Assembly: GCF_900110835.1 (NCBI RefSeq)
Contig: NZ_FOJG01000002.1
Location: 3,860,698-3,924,697 of the forward strand
DNA from: Chitinophaga arvensicola
Lineage (GTDB): Bacteria > Bacteroidota > Bacteroidia > Chitinophagales > Chitinophagaceae
Reading direction: 5' to 3'
DNA: 64,000 nucleotides
Shown here piece by piece: positions 7,588-15,738 of the stretch. The translations under genes and the position numbers were made by a program. Position 1 is the first letter of the stretch. Each line of letters starts with the position of its first letter. The notes beneath the pieces are model-generated. The model saw nothing but the letters and a program-made list of their open reading frames with translations. It had not been told where the DNA came from and made no database searches.

Positions 7588-10242
7588 ATGACTGAAGTCC
7601 GGTTACATATTATTTCCCTGAAAAAGATACTGCTCTTGCTGGCAGTATCAGGCCTGTTCATTTACTGGCAGGATCCTGATCCGGGGCTTTTAAAGCAGTA
7701 CAGGGCAAAGGATCAGCTCACCGACTGGCTCTACGCCTACATTCAGTACGATGCGGCCACTCCAGCGGCCAAAGCAGCGCTGCTGAAACAGGCCACCGCT
7801 AACGCCTGGCGTACTCCCCGCACCACAGATGAGATACAGGCCTGGATGGATCTGCTGATCAACCAGGGATATTCCTTACTGCAAAGCGGAGATATTATTT
7901 CTTCTACAGATGCCTACCAGCAAGCCTTTGAATGGGGCAAACAACATGCAGATATCACCGATCCCGGCTTAGCGCTGGAATATATCCTGAAGCCATTGGG
8001 AAACAACTATACCCGTTTGGGCGACTATGAACAGGCGTTATTCATTCACCGCATAGCGCTGGAATTTGCCAGGGAATTGAACGACCGGCAAGCCATGGCA
8101 GCCACTTACAGCAACCTGGCCAATACCGCCGCCAATATGGGGCAGCTGGAGCAATCGCTCCGCTATTGCCGCGAAGGCGCTATCCTGGCCGATAAACGCA
8201 GTGCTACCTATGGCCTGCTATTATCCGAACAGGCCGATGCCGAACAACAATTGCAACAGTTTTCCGCCGCCCGGCAAAGTATCTCACAGAGTATCCGTAT
8301 CCTGCAACAACAGCCTGCCGGTAATCCGGAGGCGGCGCACTGGCTGTTTATGGCTTATCAACAGGCAGGCGATATCTACCTGGACGATCCGAAAACGGCA
8401 AAGCATTACTACCAGCAGGCTTTGGCTATGCCGGAAGGGAAACGCTCCCTGCGCCGGCGGGAACAGGCCCGTTTGTTCCTTCGCATGGGCAAATTACAGA
8501 TGGCTTTAAAACAACCGGAGCAGGCGCTTTTATGGCTCGACAGCTGTGCCGGCATATTGGTACCGGGAAAGGATATACGCCTGTTAACTGCCCGGGATAT
8601 CTACGGGGAATACATCCTGCTCGACCTGCTGTTTACCACCGCCACCGTATATCAATCCCTGCGGCAGCCGGCTACTGCACTGAATTTATACCAGCTGAGC
8701 TTCATTGCAGAAAGAGAATTACGTCATCAGTACGTATCTCCATCGGCCAAAGAAGCGGCCATATCAGATAGCCGTGACCGTTATGAAACTGCTATCGGGC
8801 TGGCCTGGCAAAGCTGGCAGGATACGCATGATCCGAAATACCAGCAAACCATCCTGTCGTTTATGGAAAACAGCAAATCACAGCTGTTATGGGAAGAAAT
8901 GCAGCAATCGGCCGTAAGCAGGGGTAATGATACCCTTCATAAAAGACTCCGCCTGTTAGAGCAGGCACAGTTATACTATCGCAAAGAAGCATTACAGAAT
9001 AATTTCGGCGATAGCCTGCTGCAACTCCGGGAGCAGCGGGTGGCCTGGGATCTGGCCACCTTGCGGAAAAAAATGCGTGTTGGAGTAAGTACTGATACCG
9101 GCTCTTTTTCACCGGAGTTGCTATTAGGCAAATTAATGCCCGGTCAGCGGATCAGGGCTTACTTTGCAGGTCAGCAAACACTATATACGATAGAAGCAGA
9201 TCAGCAAGGCATCCGGTTTGCCGACCGCTCACCGCTGGATAAGGAAGCCATCCGTTATTTTAAGCAGCATTTTTTTGAAGATGGACCGGCAGCGATGATC
9301 AATCAGCCGAAAGCTTATTACGAAGCCGCTTACCGGCTATATGCACAATTATTTAAGCCGCAGCCACTACAGCCGGGCTATACTTACCTGCTGATGCCAG
9401 ATGGAATACTCAGTACCCTGCCGGTGGAAGCACTCATTACAGCGCCCATCTATACCACCTCCATTGGCCAGTGGCCTTTCCTGGTGAAGCAGGCCACCGT
9501 ATCTTATGCGTATTCCCTCCGTACCTGGGCATTACAGCAACAAGCGCCCACCAATGCCAAAGGATTCAGCGGGTTCTTTATTTCGCAGCAGCAACCGGGA
9601 TTGGCAGATCTGCAAGGTGTGGCCAAAGAAAAAAAACTGCTGATGCCGGTGGTGGCGAACGGACACTGGTATGAGAACGGGCAGGCCAGCAGTAAAGCAT
9701 TCCGTCAGGCATTGGAGGAATCAGCCATCGTACATATCAGCACCCATGCTTTTACGACAAAAGACAGCATCGCAGCACCGCATATTATGCTGAGTGATGC
9801 CCCTTTCTATTTGTTTGAGTTAACAGGGTTATCCCAACATCCGGCGATGGTAGTACTAAGCGCCTGTAAAACCGGTGATGGCCGGCTGGTTACCGGGGAA
9901 GGCATACAAAGCATGGCGCACGCTTTTATGGCAGCCGGGACACCTGCTGTGGTAGCGGCTTCCTGGAATGTAAATGATGCCACTGCCCCACTGCTGATGC
10001 AGCAATTTTACCAGCAGTTGTCGACCGCAGACAATGCCGCCACTGCACTGCAACAAGCCAAACTTAACTGGCTGAAAGATCCGCAGGTAACGGACATGCA
10101 CAAACTCCCCTACTACTGGGCTGCATTAAATTTCCTGGGTAATACCCAGGCCGCAGTACTGCCTGCATCGCGCTTCTCCTGGTATTGGCTGCTGCTATTA
10201 CCGGCCCCTCTCTTTTTCTTCGGACGAAAATGGATTCGTTAA
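7588..10242 (+). CDS. TPR-CHAT (caspase-like) protein, exported with C-terminal membrane anchor
   Basis: 884 residues. A hydrophobic segment at about 10-27 looks like a signal anchor. TPR-type helical repeats cover about 70-480 (for example NYTRLGDYEQALFIHRIALE and SNLANTAANMGQLEQSLRYC). The C-terminal CHAT domain (about 540-850) has the expected dyad: His720 in VHISTHAF and Cys760 in VVLSACKTG, followed by the conserved GEG and AAGTPAVVAASWNV stretches. A final hydrophobic helix (about 862-878) ends in RKWIR, a typical C-terminal anchor. CHAT domains are caspase-like cysteine proteases; TPR-CHAT proteins are known in type III-E CRISPR (Csx29) and in HetF. No CRISPR or defence gene is near this one. 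Intact catalytic residues argue for an active protease; the target is unknown. Confidence 0.9.
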   Translation: MTEVRLHIISLKKILLLLAVSGLFIYWQDPDPGLLKQYRAKDQLTDWLYAYIQYDAATPAAKAALLKQATANAWRTPRTTDEIQAWMDLLINQGYSLLQSGDIISSTDAYQQAFEWGKQHADITDPGLALEYILKPLGNNYTRLGDYEQALFIHRIALEFARELNDRQAMAATYSNLANTAANMGQLEQSLRYCREGAILADKRSATYGLLLSEQADAEQQLQQFSAARQSISQSIRILQQQPAGNPEAAHWLFMAYQQAGDIYLDDPKTAKHYYQQALAMPEGKRSLRRREQARLFLRMGKLQMALKQPEQALLWLDSCAGILVPGKDIRLLTARDIYGEYILLDLLFTTATVYQSLRQPATALNLYQLSFIAERELRHQYVSPSAKEAAISDSRDRYETAIGLAWQSWQDTHDPKYQQTILSFMENSKSQLLWEEMQQSAVSRGNDTLHKRLRLLEQAQLYYRKEALQNNFGDSLLQLREQRVAWDLATLRKKMRVGVSTDTGSFSPELLLGKLMPGQRIRAYFAGQQTLYTIEADQQGIRFADRSPLDKEAIRYFKQHFFEDGPAAMINQPKAYYEAAYRLYAQLFKPQPLQPGYTYLLMPDGILSTLPVEALITAPIYTTSIGQWPFLVKQATVSYAYSLRTWALQQQAPTNAKGFSGFFISQQQPGLADLQGVAKEKKLLMPVVANGHWYENGQASSKAFRQALEESAIVHISTHAFTTKDSIAAPHIMLSDAPFYLFELTGLSQHPAMVVLSACKTGDGRLVTGEGIQSMAHAFMAAGTPAVVAASWNVNDATAPLLMQQFYQQLSTADNAATALQQAKLNWLKDPQVTDMHKLPYYWAALNFLGNTQAAVLPASRFSWYWLLLLPAPLFFFGRKWIR

Positions 10243-10311
10243 GGAATCATTACGAATCCACCGAATTCGCTGTTTTTTCCTTAAATTCATTGAAGAGTCA
10301 TACCCTGCTTT

Positions 10312-10959
10312 ATGTCATTACTCCTGAATGTTCCAAACGCGGAAAGAGAGCATGCTGCATCCATGGGCGCCCAATGGGATCCCATAGCCAATGCGTGGTA
10401 TTTACCGGAAGACCAGTACGACCGGCTAATAGAAGTAGCGCAATGGATCCCGGAACAGCATCCGGCTATTATTCTGCCCACAGAAATAAGTATTGTACAT
10501 GCGCAGCGTCCCTGCTGGAAATGCGGACATACCAACCAGGTAGTAGCCCTTGCCGGCAATTATTTTTTTGAGAAAGATATGAATGAGCGGGACGAGTCGG
10601 TATGGATGGAGCAGGATTTCTTCACGCTATTTCAGCAGGTGGCGACCATTTCAGACAACCTGCAATCTTTTCTGCAGGACAACTATCCCCTTTACAAACT
10701 GGCCCTGTCGGGCGATTCCGACCATCAATACTGGTGCAATCACTGCGTATCCTGCAATAGTGTGCAGGGCGATTGGTTCCTGTTTGATGAAGCCGGCAGC
10801 GTTTTTAATCCGACTGAAAAAGAGGCCGCTGCCAGGCTGACGATCCGGAGTTATCAATTGAAATATGCACCGCTGATCGATGCCGTATATTCCCTGGGAG
10901 ATCCTTCCCGGCTGATCAATGAATTCGCCGAAAGGGCTGCATCAGCGGAGGATTTATAA
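10312..10959 (+). CDS. DUF5710-domain protein with Cys-rich zinc-ribbon-like motifs
   Basis: 215 residues, no signal peptide, so cytoplasmic. Residues 1-45 match DUF5710: LLNVPNAEREHAASMGAQWD and then ANAWYLPED. This small module usually sits next to nucleic-acid-handling domains. It is followed by a CxxC pair (Cys68, Cys71 in CWKCGHTN) and, further on, Cys142, Cys145 and Cys148 (CNHCVSC), which could together hold one zinc ion. The rest is helical. It starts 69 bp after the CHAT gene and converges on the TPR gene, overlapping its stop by 6 bp. The function is unknown; a DNA- or RNA-binding protein is the best guess. Confidence 0.75.
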   Translation: MSLLLNVPNAEREHAASMGAQWDPIANAWYLPEDQYDRLIEVAQWIPEQHPAIILPTEISIVHAQRPCWKCGHTNQVVALAGNYFFEKDMNERDESVWMEQDFFTLFQQVATISDNLQSFLQDNYPLYKLALSGDSDHQYWCNHCVSCNSVQGDWFLFDEAGSVFNPTEKEAAARLTIRSYQLKYAPLIDAVYSLGDPSRLINEFAERAASAEDL

Positions 10960-11808
10960 ATCCACCCGCTTCTTCAGAAAATCAAAATAGCGGCTATCTT
11001 CTTCCGCGAAGATGTCTGCACCTTCCAGCATATAAGCCCTCATCAGGTATTCGAGCGACTGATCCAGCTGGTTCAGTTCAAACAGACTTTCTCCCAAACG
11101 CAAATGCACAAATCCATTGGCCTGTGCATCCGGTCCGTTTAACGCATCGTAAAAGTTATTGGCGGCAGCCTGGTAATCGGCTTTGAAGTAATACATATCG
11201 CCAATGCTGGCGTATAACCATGTACTGGCTTCCCATTCCTGCGCCGGAGGCGGCAACAGTTGCAGTGCTTCAGAAAACTTTGCAATGGCACCGTCAAAAT
11301 CATCCGCATCTGCCAGTTCATTGCCGGCCTCGGATAAGGCTTCTATCTGCTCATAAACGCCTGCGGGCAATTCCTCTTCTACCATAGCAGCCAGACCTGA
11401 AAATACATGGAGGTATTTTTCATCTACTCCCTGGAATATCCGTCCGGAGGATTTATGCATGGCAGTGGTAAAATGGGTTTCTGCACCTTTAAGATCACCA
11501 TTTTCAAAACAGGCTTTACCCAGTACGAATTCGCGTTCTCCATCATCTGCACGTTCCATGTCGCATTGCTGCAAAGTGATGGCCCAGCGCAACAAGGCAG
11601 GATTATCTCTCAGGATCAGGTAAGTTTCTGCAATGGCCAGGGCGATATCATAGCTCTCCCCGTACGCTTCTTTTGGCGCCGGCAGCAGGTCCCATGCCTC
11701 TTCCAGCTTGAGGGCATAGCGGGCAGGATCGTTGTTTTCAAACAATACTTCTGCCTCATTCCAAAGGGCTTCTATAGCCGACACTATTTTCTGATCCGTT
11801 AATTCCAT
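10954..11808 (-). CDS. TPR-repeat protein, cytoplasmic
   Basis: 284 residues, acidic, without signal peptide or membrane helix. It consists of helical pairs of TPR type across most of its length, for example DDFDGAIAKFSEALQLL near 170, then YFKADYQAAANNFYDAL, and LFELNQLDQSLEYLMRAYML near the end. Such proteins act as protein-binding scaffolds, and nothing in the sequence names the partner. The 3' end overlaps the convergent DUF5710 gene by 6 bp. A terminator for the preceding minus-strand gene lies directly upstream, so this gene must have its own promoter in the short gap or depend on read-through. Confidence 0.75.
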   Translation of the reverse strand: MELTDQKIVSAIEALWNEAEVLFENNDPARYALKLEEAWDLLPAPKEAYGESYDIALAIAETYLILRDNPALLRWAITLQQCDMERADDGEREFVLGKACFENGDLKGAETHFTTAMHKSSGRIFQGVDEKYLHVFSGLAAMVEEELPAGVYEQIEALSEAGNELADADDFDGAIAKFSEALQLLPPPAQEWEASTWLYASIGDMYYFKADYQAAANNFYDALNGPDAQANGFVHLRLGESLFELNQLDQSLEYLMRAYMLEGADIFAEEDSRYFDFLKKRVDL

Positions 11809-11819
11809 ATCTGTTTTCT

Positions 11820-11861
11820 TAAAAAAAATGTCCGGGTACCACCGTAGTGGCGCCCGGACAA
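11820..11861 (-). terminator. Rho-independent terminator (minus strand)
   Basis: Outer 8-bp stem (11829-11836 with 11853-11860) and inner 4-bp stem CCAC/GTGG, followed on the minus strand by eight T residues (11821-11828). It ends the gene at 11879-12916. Confidence 0.85.
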
Positions 11862-11878
11862 AAATAAGATGGAATTTC

Positions 11879-12916
11879 TTAAATGCTGAGCTTAAAAATA
11901 CTGAGTAGTCCTTTATGGTCTGTTGGCCAGGTGTTTACCGGCGCCAGGAATTTGTCCTGCCCGGTTTCTTCCTTGCGTTCATTGCGGACAATACTACCCG
12001 AAGGCCCTACCACGATGCTTTTCCGCAGGGAGAGTTTCTTATCAGGATAAAAATAGACGTAGTCGATCCGTTCCCGTTCGTCTGCATCCGGCGCCCAGGC
12101 CAGTTTTTTTATTTCCATCGCTTTGTTATCTGCCGGAAAAGTAAAGCCGGGATGGGTTACCGCCGATGGGTAGATCATGCGGTAGCTATCTCTAAACCCT
12201 TTCTCCTGGAGCAATACAGAGCAGGTCCAGGGAACAATCATGCCATGATGATCGTATAGATCTTTGGTGGCGGCGGTCCAGTCGAGGTGACTGGCCTCAT
12301 TGAAATCGCCCCCCAGGAACACCAGTCGTTTTTGGTTGATATCCTTTGCTGCAGCGGCTAAGAATGCCTGAATACCTTCATCTCTTTTAGATGCCAGGTT
12401 CGACGCCATAATTGTATCCAGGTTGGTACAGGGTGCGGGCATCTTCTTCCAGGTAACCCCATCATATCCACGGGGCAGGTATACAGCGTAGTTGAGGTAA
12501 TCGAGATGTGCAGAATAAACCGCTACCTCTTTGCCGTGCACATTGGCGACGAGTTTACAGATAGCACCATTTTCGCTGAAGATCACTGCACTATCTGTAA
12601 TAGGATAGCGGCTCAGCAATCCTGAGCCCTGGCTAAAAAAAGAGTAATACTTTTTGCCTTTTGCCTGAAGAGAGGCTATCAGCCGGTCGCACAGGCGGGT
12701 ATTGTTGTAGTTCCTGACTTCGCTCAGTGTCACAAAATCAGGATCGATATCCGCAATTTCATCTACGATAGCGGCATATCCACCTGGTACCATGGTGCCT
12801 TCCTGCCAGATATTGAGTTGTAATACAGATAAGCGGATATCTTCCGACTTCCCTGTCGCTGCAAATAGCATTATGCCGGCTGTGAGTAACAGCAGCGTTT
12901 TTAAAGGTTTCAGCAT
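11879..12916 (-). CDS. Endonuclease/exonuclease/phosphatase (EEP) family protein, exported
   Basis: 345 residues from the ATG at 12916. A GTG seven codons upstream is possible, but the signal peptide (MLKPLKTLLLLTAGIMLFAA) fits the ATG. The mature protein is one EEP domain with its usual motifs in order: LQLNIWQEG, then SEVRN with the metal-binding Glu, YSAHLDYLN with the catalytic His, GGDFNE with the Asp/Asn pair, and PTDHKGLLSIF with the final Asp-His. This fold includes DNase I, sphingomyelinases, inositol phosphatases and exported nucleases. The substrate cannot be told, but export suggests a phosphodiester or phosphomonoester outside the cytoplasm. It lies 10 bp after the methyltransferase gene and is probably transcribed with it. 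Confidence 0.85.
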   Translation of the reverse strand: MLKPLKTLLLLTAGIMLFAATGKSEDIRLSVLQLNIWQEGTMVPGGYAAIVDEIADIDPDFVTLSEVRNYNNTRLCDRLIASLQAKGKKYYSFFSQGSGLLSRYPITDSAVIFSENGAICKLVANVHGKEVAVYSAHLDYLNYAVYLPRGYDGVTWKKMPAPCTNLDTIMASNLASKRDEGIQAFLAAAAKDINQKRLVFLGGDFNEASHLDWTAATKDLYDHHGMIVPWTCSVLLQEKGFRDSYRMIYPSAVTHPGFTFPADNKAMEIKKLAWAPDADERERIDYVYFYPDKKLSLRKSIVVGPSGSIVRNERKEETGQDKFLAPVNTWPTDHKGLLSIFKLSI

Positions 12917-12926
12917 ATTATTTATT

Positions 12927-13754
12927 TCATTGTTCACCTATTTCAAAAGAGCGGATTTCCCGCTGTAATTTTTCTCCTTTGTATTCATCTGCGAGTTGCA
13001 ATCTTCTCAATCCGATCTTCACATATTCTTCCTGCATTTCGATGCCGGTACAATTTCTACCGAGTTCCTTAGCCACAGCACAAGTGGTAAAAGTCCCGGA
13101 AAACGGGTCCAGCACAAGATCTCCGGGGTTAGAACTGGCTTTGATGATTCTTTCCAGGAGGGCTACCGGTTTCTGCGTAGGGTGATTTTCATATTCATCC
13201 ATGCGGTAGCGTACCCGGGCAAAATCCCATACGTTTCCCGGTACTTTTTCGGTACTGTAAGCTGCAGGCACTGCTTTGCGGTAGTCGATCAGTTTTCTTT
13301 TAGCCCCTGTTTTGGCTTCAATCAGGATATCAGCCGCGTTAAAAGTATAGTTGCTTTTATCTTTTACACAGAACAGGATAGGTTCATACATAGAACCAAA
13401 GTACTTCCTGGCCTGTACACCAGAGCTATCGTAGCTCCACACAATGCGGGAAAGAATATTTATTTTATGACGGAGATAGATATCAAAGTAGGGCATATAC
13501 TGGGTGGCCGTCATCACATAAAGGCTACCGGCAGGTTTGAGCTTTCGCATACATAGGTCCAGCCATTGGTAGCACCAGTTAAGGTATTCCTCTTCCGTAT
13601 CCCATTTTTCCACATGCCCGTTAAAATTCTTGCCGATGTTATAAGGGGGATCAGCGAAGATCAGGTCTACAGTATTATCCGGCACCAGCATTTGTAATGC
13701 CTCCAGGGCATCCCCGTGTATTATTTTATGACAGTCGGTACCGAATATTTCCAT
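12927..13754 (-). CDS. yhdJ: YhdJ-like DNA adenine-N6 methyltransferase (orphan)
   Basis: 275 residues, close to the 294 of E. coli YhdJ. It carries the motifs of beta-class amino-methyltransferases in order: DPPY (35-38) inside DLIFADPPYNIGKNF, the middle block SRIVWSYDSSGVQARKYFGS, then NHPTQKP (190-196) and the SAM-binding DPFSGT (216-221). The middle block and the segment KVPGNVWDFARVRY are the parts I remember as characteristic of YhdJ, which methylates adenine in ATGCAT. The same target is therefore likely but not proven. There is no restriction endonuclease beside it, so it is an orphan methylase, perhaps with a regulatory role. It is divergent from the Pr6Pr gene and first in a two-gene unit with the EEP protein. 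Confidence 0.9.
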   Translation of the reverse strand: MEIFGTDCHKIIHGDALEALQMLVPDNTVDLIFADPPYNIGKNFNGHVEKWDTEEEYLNWCYQWLDLCMRKLKPAGSLYVMTATQYMPYFDIYLRHKINILSRIVWSYDSSGVQARKYFGSMYEPILFCVKDKSNYTFNAADILIEAKTGAKRKLIDYRKAVPAAYSTEKVPGNVWDFARVRYRMDEYENHPTQKPVALLERIIKASSNPGDLVLDPFSGTFTTCAVAKELGRNCTGIEMQEEYVKIGLRRLQLADEYKGEKLQREIRSFEIGEQ

Positions 13755-13874
13755 TTCCAGCTTTTCTACTGCTAAATTTAGCTAAAAAAAGGGCAGTTTT
13801 GGGTATAGGAAAAAATAAACGGCGGCTACTAACTGGGGATTATATGATTACATTCGTATAAATCCTTATGAAAG

Positions 13875-14513
13875 ATGACATCGCAGCAGTCCTATTTTCA
13901 AAAAATTTTCCTGGCCATTCTGTTCTGCCTGGCCTGGTTTGCCCTGATACCTCAATTTTTCCTGACCATTACCGCAGGTAAATTACCCTGGTTTGAAACA
14001 GTGATCCGTTACTTCAGCTATTTTACGCTGCTGACCAATGCGATGGTCGCCATTTATGCCACCAAGCGTTTATTTGCACCCGACAGCAAATGGGGACGCT
14101 TTTTCGCAGGCGCACAAAGTGCTACCGCCATTGCGGTTTATATCGCCATAGTGGGTCTTATTTACAACCTTGTACTGCGCCGGCTTTATAACATGGTAGG
14201 GTTACAGGCTATCCTGAACGAAGTGCAACACGTGATTGTTCCGGTGGCGTTTGTACTATACTGGTGTGTATTTGTCAACAAAAGCACGCTGCAATGGAAA
14301 AATTTTCTGCCATGGCTGTGGTATCCGCTGGTATATGTGATCTTTATTCTGATCCGTGGCGCTTTCTCCAACTTCTATCCTTACCCCTTTATTGATGCGG
14401 GCAATTTAGGGCTGCAACAAACGCTGATAAATGCTGCAGGCATGGGTGTTATGTTTATACTGGTATCACTGGCATTTATCGGTATCGGCAAACTATGGCC
14501 CCCGAAAAAATAG
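13875..14513 (+). CDS. Pr6Pr family membrane protein
   Basis: 212 residues with six hydrophobic helices, at roughly 10-30, 45-62, 80-102, 118-135, 145-162 and 183-203. Short polar loops such as TAGKLPWFETVIRYFSYFTLL and YVIFILIRGAFSNFYPYPF are the recognisable signature of the bacterial Pr6Pr family, which is distantly related to the eukaryotic FAR-17a/AIG1 membrane hydrolases. No function is established for the bacterial members. Its stop codon abuts the stop of the convergent GH26 gene with no spacer, so the two transcripts must overlap. Confidence 0.85.
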   Translation: MTSQQSYFQKIFLAILFCLAWFALIPQFFLTITAGKLPWFETVIRYFSYFTLLTNAMVAIYATKRLFAPDSKWGRFFAGAQSATAIAVYIAIVGLIYNLVLRRLYNMVGLQAILNEVQHVIVPVAFVLYWCVFVNKSTLQWKNFLPWLWYPLVYVIFILIRGAFSNFYPYPFIDAGNLGLQQTLINAAGMGVMFILVSLAFIGIGKLWPPKK

Positions 14514-15728
14514 TTACTTAATGGTATACAGGTCCGGCACTTTGTCTCCAAACAGCAGGTAGGGATTATTTTTAAATTGTATAAAATCTGCTGCGGCGGC
14601 ATGGCCGGGATAAGGTGTGAAATAGGCATCTTTGCGGTTACCCCATAACAACACATAAGCCAGCGCCAAAGGCTGCTGCTGCAGGGCCTTCGCCAATGTA
14701 TTGGTATACCAGTCGTTTGTACCTGCATTGGCAGCCAGTTCCAGGCCTGTTTCTGTTAAAGCAGCCAACTTGTTATTCTTCTGCGCATAGTCTGCAATGA
14801 TTTTAAGCTTAGCAGTTGCAAGCATCACGTCACCGCCTACACGCAGATCGTGGTAGTTATCCATCCCTACCAGGTCTACGTAATCATTGCCGGGATAACG
14901 TTCCAGGTATTGTGTTTCCGTAGTAAAATTACAATCAGGAGAAAAGGCGTACAGGAAGTTATTAACATGCAGGGAATCGCGCAGGTATTGCACAGTAAAG
15001 CGGTACAGCGCTTTGTATTCTTCCGGGGTACAATGTGCTTTTCCCCACCAGAACCAGTCTCCATCAAATTCATGAAAAGGCCGGAAAATTACCGGCACTG
15101 CTTTACCATCGCTGATCAGCGTTTTGGCAAAATCCGCCACGTGTTTCAGGGATGCTTTGTATACCTCATGATGAGTACCACCAGGGAGTATCTTTGCCAC
15201 CGCCTGCACAGGCGATTTATCCCAATAAAAATCACCATTACTTCCTTCCTGGCTACTGGTTGCAGCTACGCTGGAAACGGGATTCCAATAGTGCCAGCAG
15301 AAGGTATTTACGCCACCTCTTTTATAGGCCGCAATGGCCTGTTCCCTGGTTATTTTCGCTTGCGTCTCAAACCAGGCACTACGCTGAAATGAGGCGATAA
15401 AGAGAAAGTCTGATCCATACACGGCGGGATAAGCCCCTGTCAACGTTTTTACGTCGCTGGTGCCGCTGGCATCGATCCAGCCGTAGCCTTGTTCCGTATC
15501 CGCCTGGTGGCCGAAGAGGATATTTTTCTTCGCGATTTTCTGCAGGTTGTAAAACAGGGCAGCTGTTTCGGCGGTCGCATTTCTATCTGCGAGCCAGGAG
15601 CGCACGATAGCCAGATCAGGAACAGTAGCAGTTTTTGAAGCAGTATCTTTTTTACAGGAGCTTAAACTCCATGGCGTAGCCAGGGCCGCTATTATGAGGA
15701 TAGCAGCAAAAATAGTTACTCTTTTCAT
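14514..15728 (-). CDS. GH26 endo-beta-1,4-mannanase lipoprotein
   Basis: 404 residues with lipobox SLSSC (Cys25) followed by KKD, so surface- or periplasm-anchored. The rest is one GH26 TIM barrel. Acid/base Glu220 lies in PVIFRPFHEFDGDWFWWG, the best GH26 signature, and nucleophile Glu326 lies in AALTETGLE; the spacing of 106 residues is normal for the family. FGHQADTEQGYGW near residue 72 is also typical. Most GH26 enzymes cut beta-1,4-mannan, glucomannan or galactomannan. It is the last gene of the locus, 10 bp after GH5, and both are probably transcribed with the sensor upstream. Specificity between endo-mannanase and mannobiose-releasing exo action is not decided by these motifs. Confidence 0.92.
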   Translation of the reverse strand: MKRVTIFAAILIIAALATPWSLSSCKKDTASKTATVPDLAIVRSWLADRNATAETAALFYNLQKIAKKNILFGHQADTEQGYGWIDASGTSDVKTLTGAYPAVYGSDFLFIASFQRSAWFETQAKITREQAIAAYKRGGVNTFCWHYWNPVSSVAATSSQEGSNGDFYWDKSPVQAVAKILPGGTHHEVYKASLKHVADFAKTLISDGKAVPVIFRPFHEFDGDWFWWGKAHCTPEEYKALYRFTVQYLRDSLHVNNFLYAFSPDCNFTTETQYLERYPGNDYVDLVGMDNYHDLRVGGDVMLATAKLKIIADYAQKNNKLAALTETGLELAANAGTNDWYTNTLAKALQQQPLALAYVLLWGNRKDAYFTPYPGHAAAADFIQFKNNPYLLFGDKVPDLYTIK

Positions 15729-15738
15729 CGTTACATTT

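Noticed and set aside
7588..10242. TPR-CHAT as a CRISPR type III-E effector (Csx29-like)
   Set aside because: No repeats, no gRAMP or other cas genes, and the protein has membrane anchors. Only the domain type is shared.
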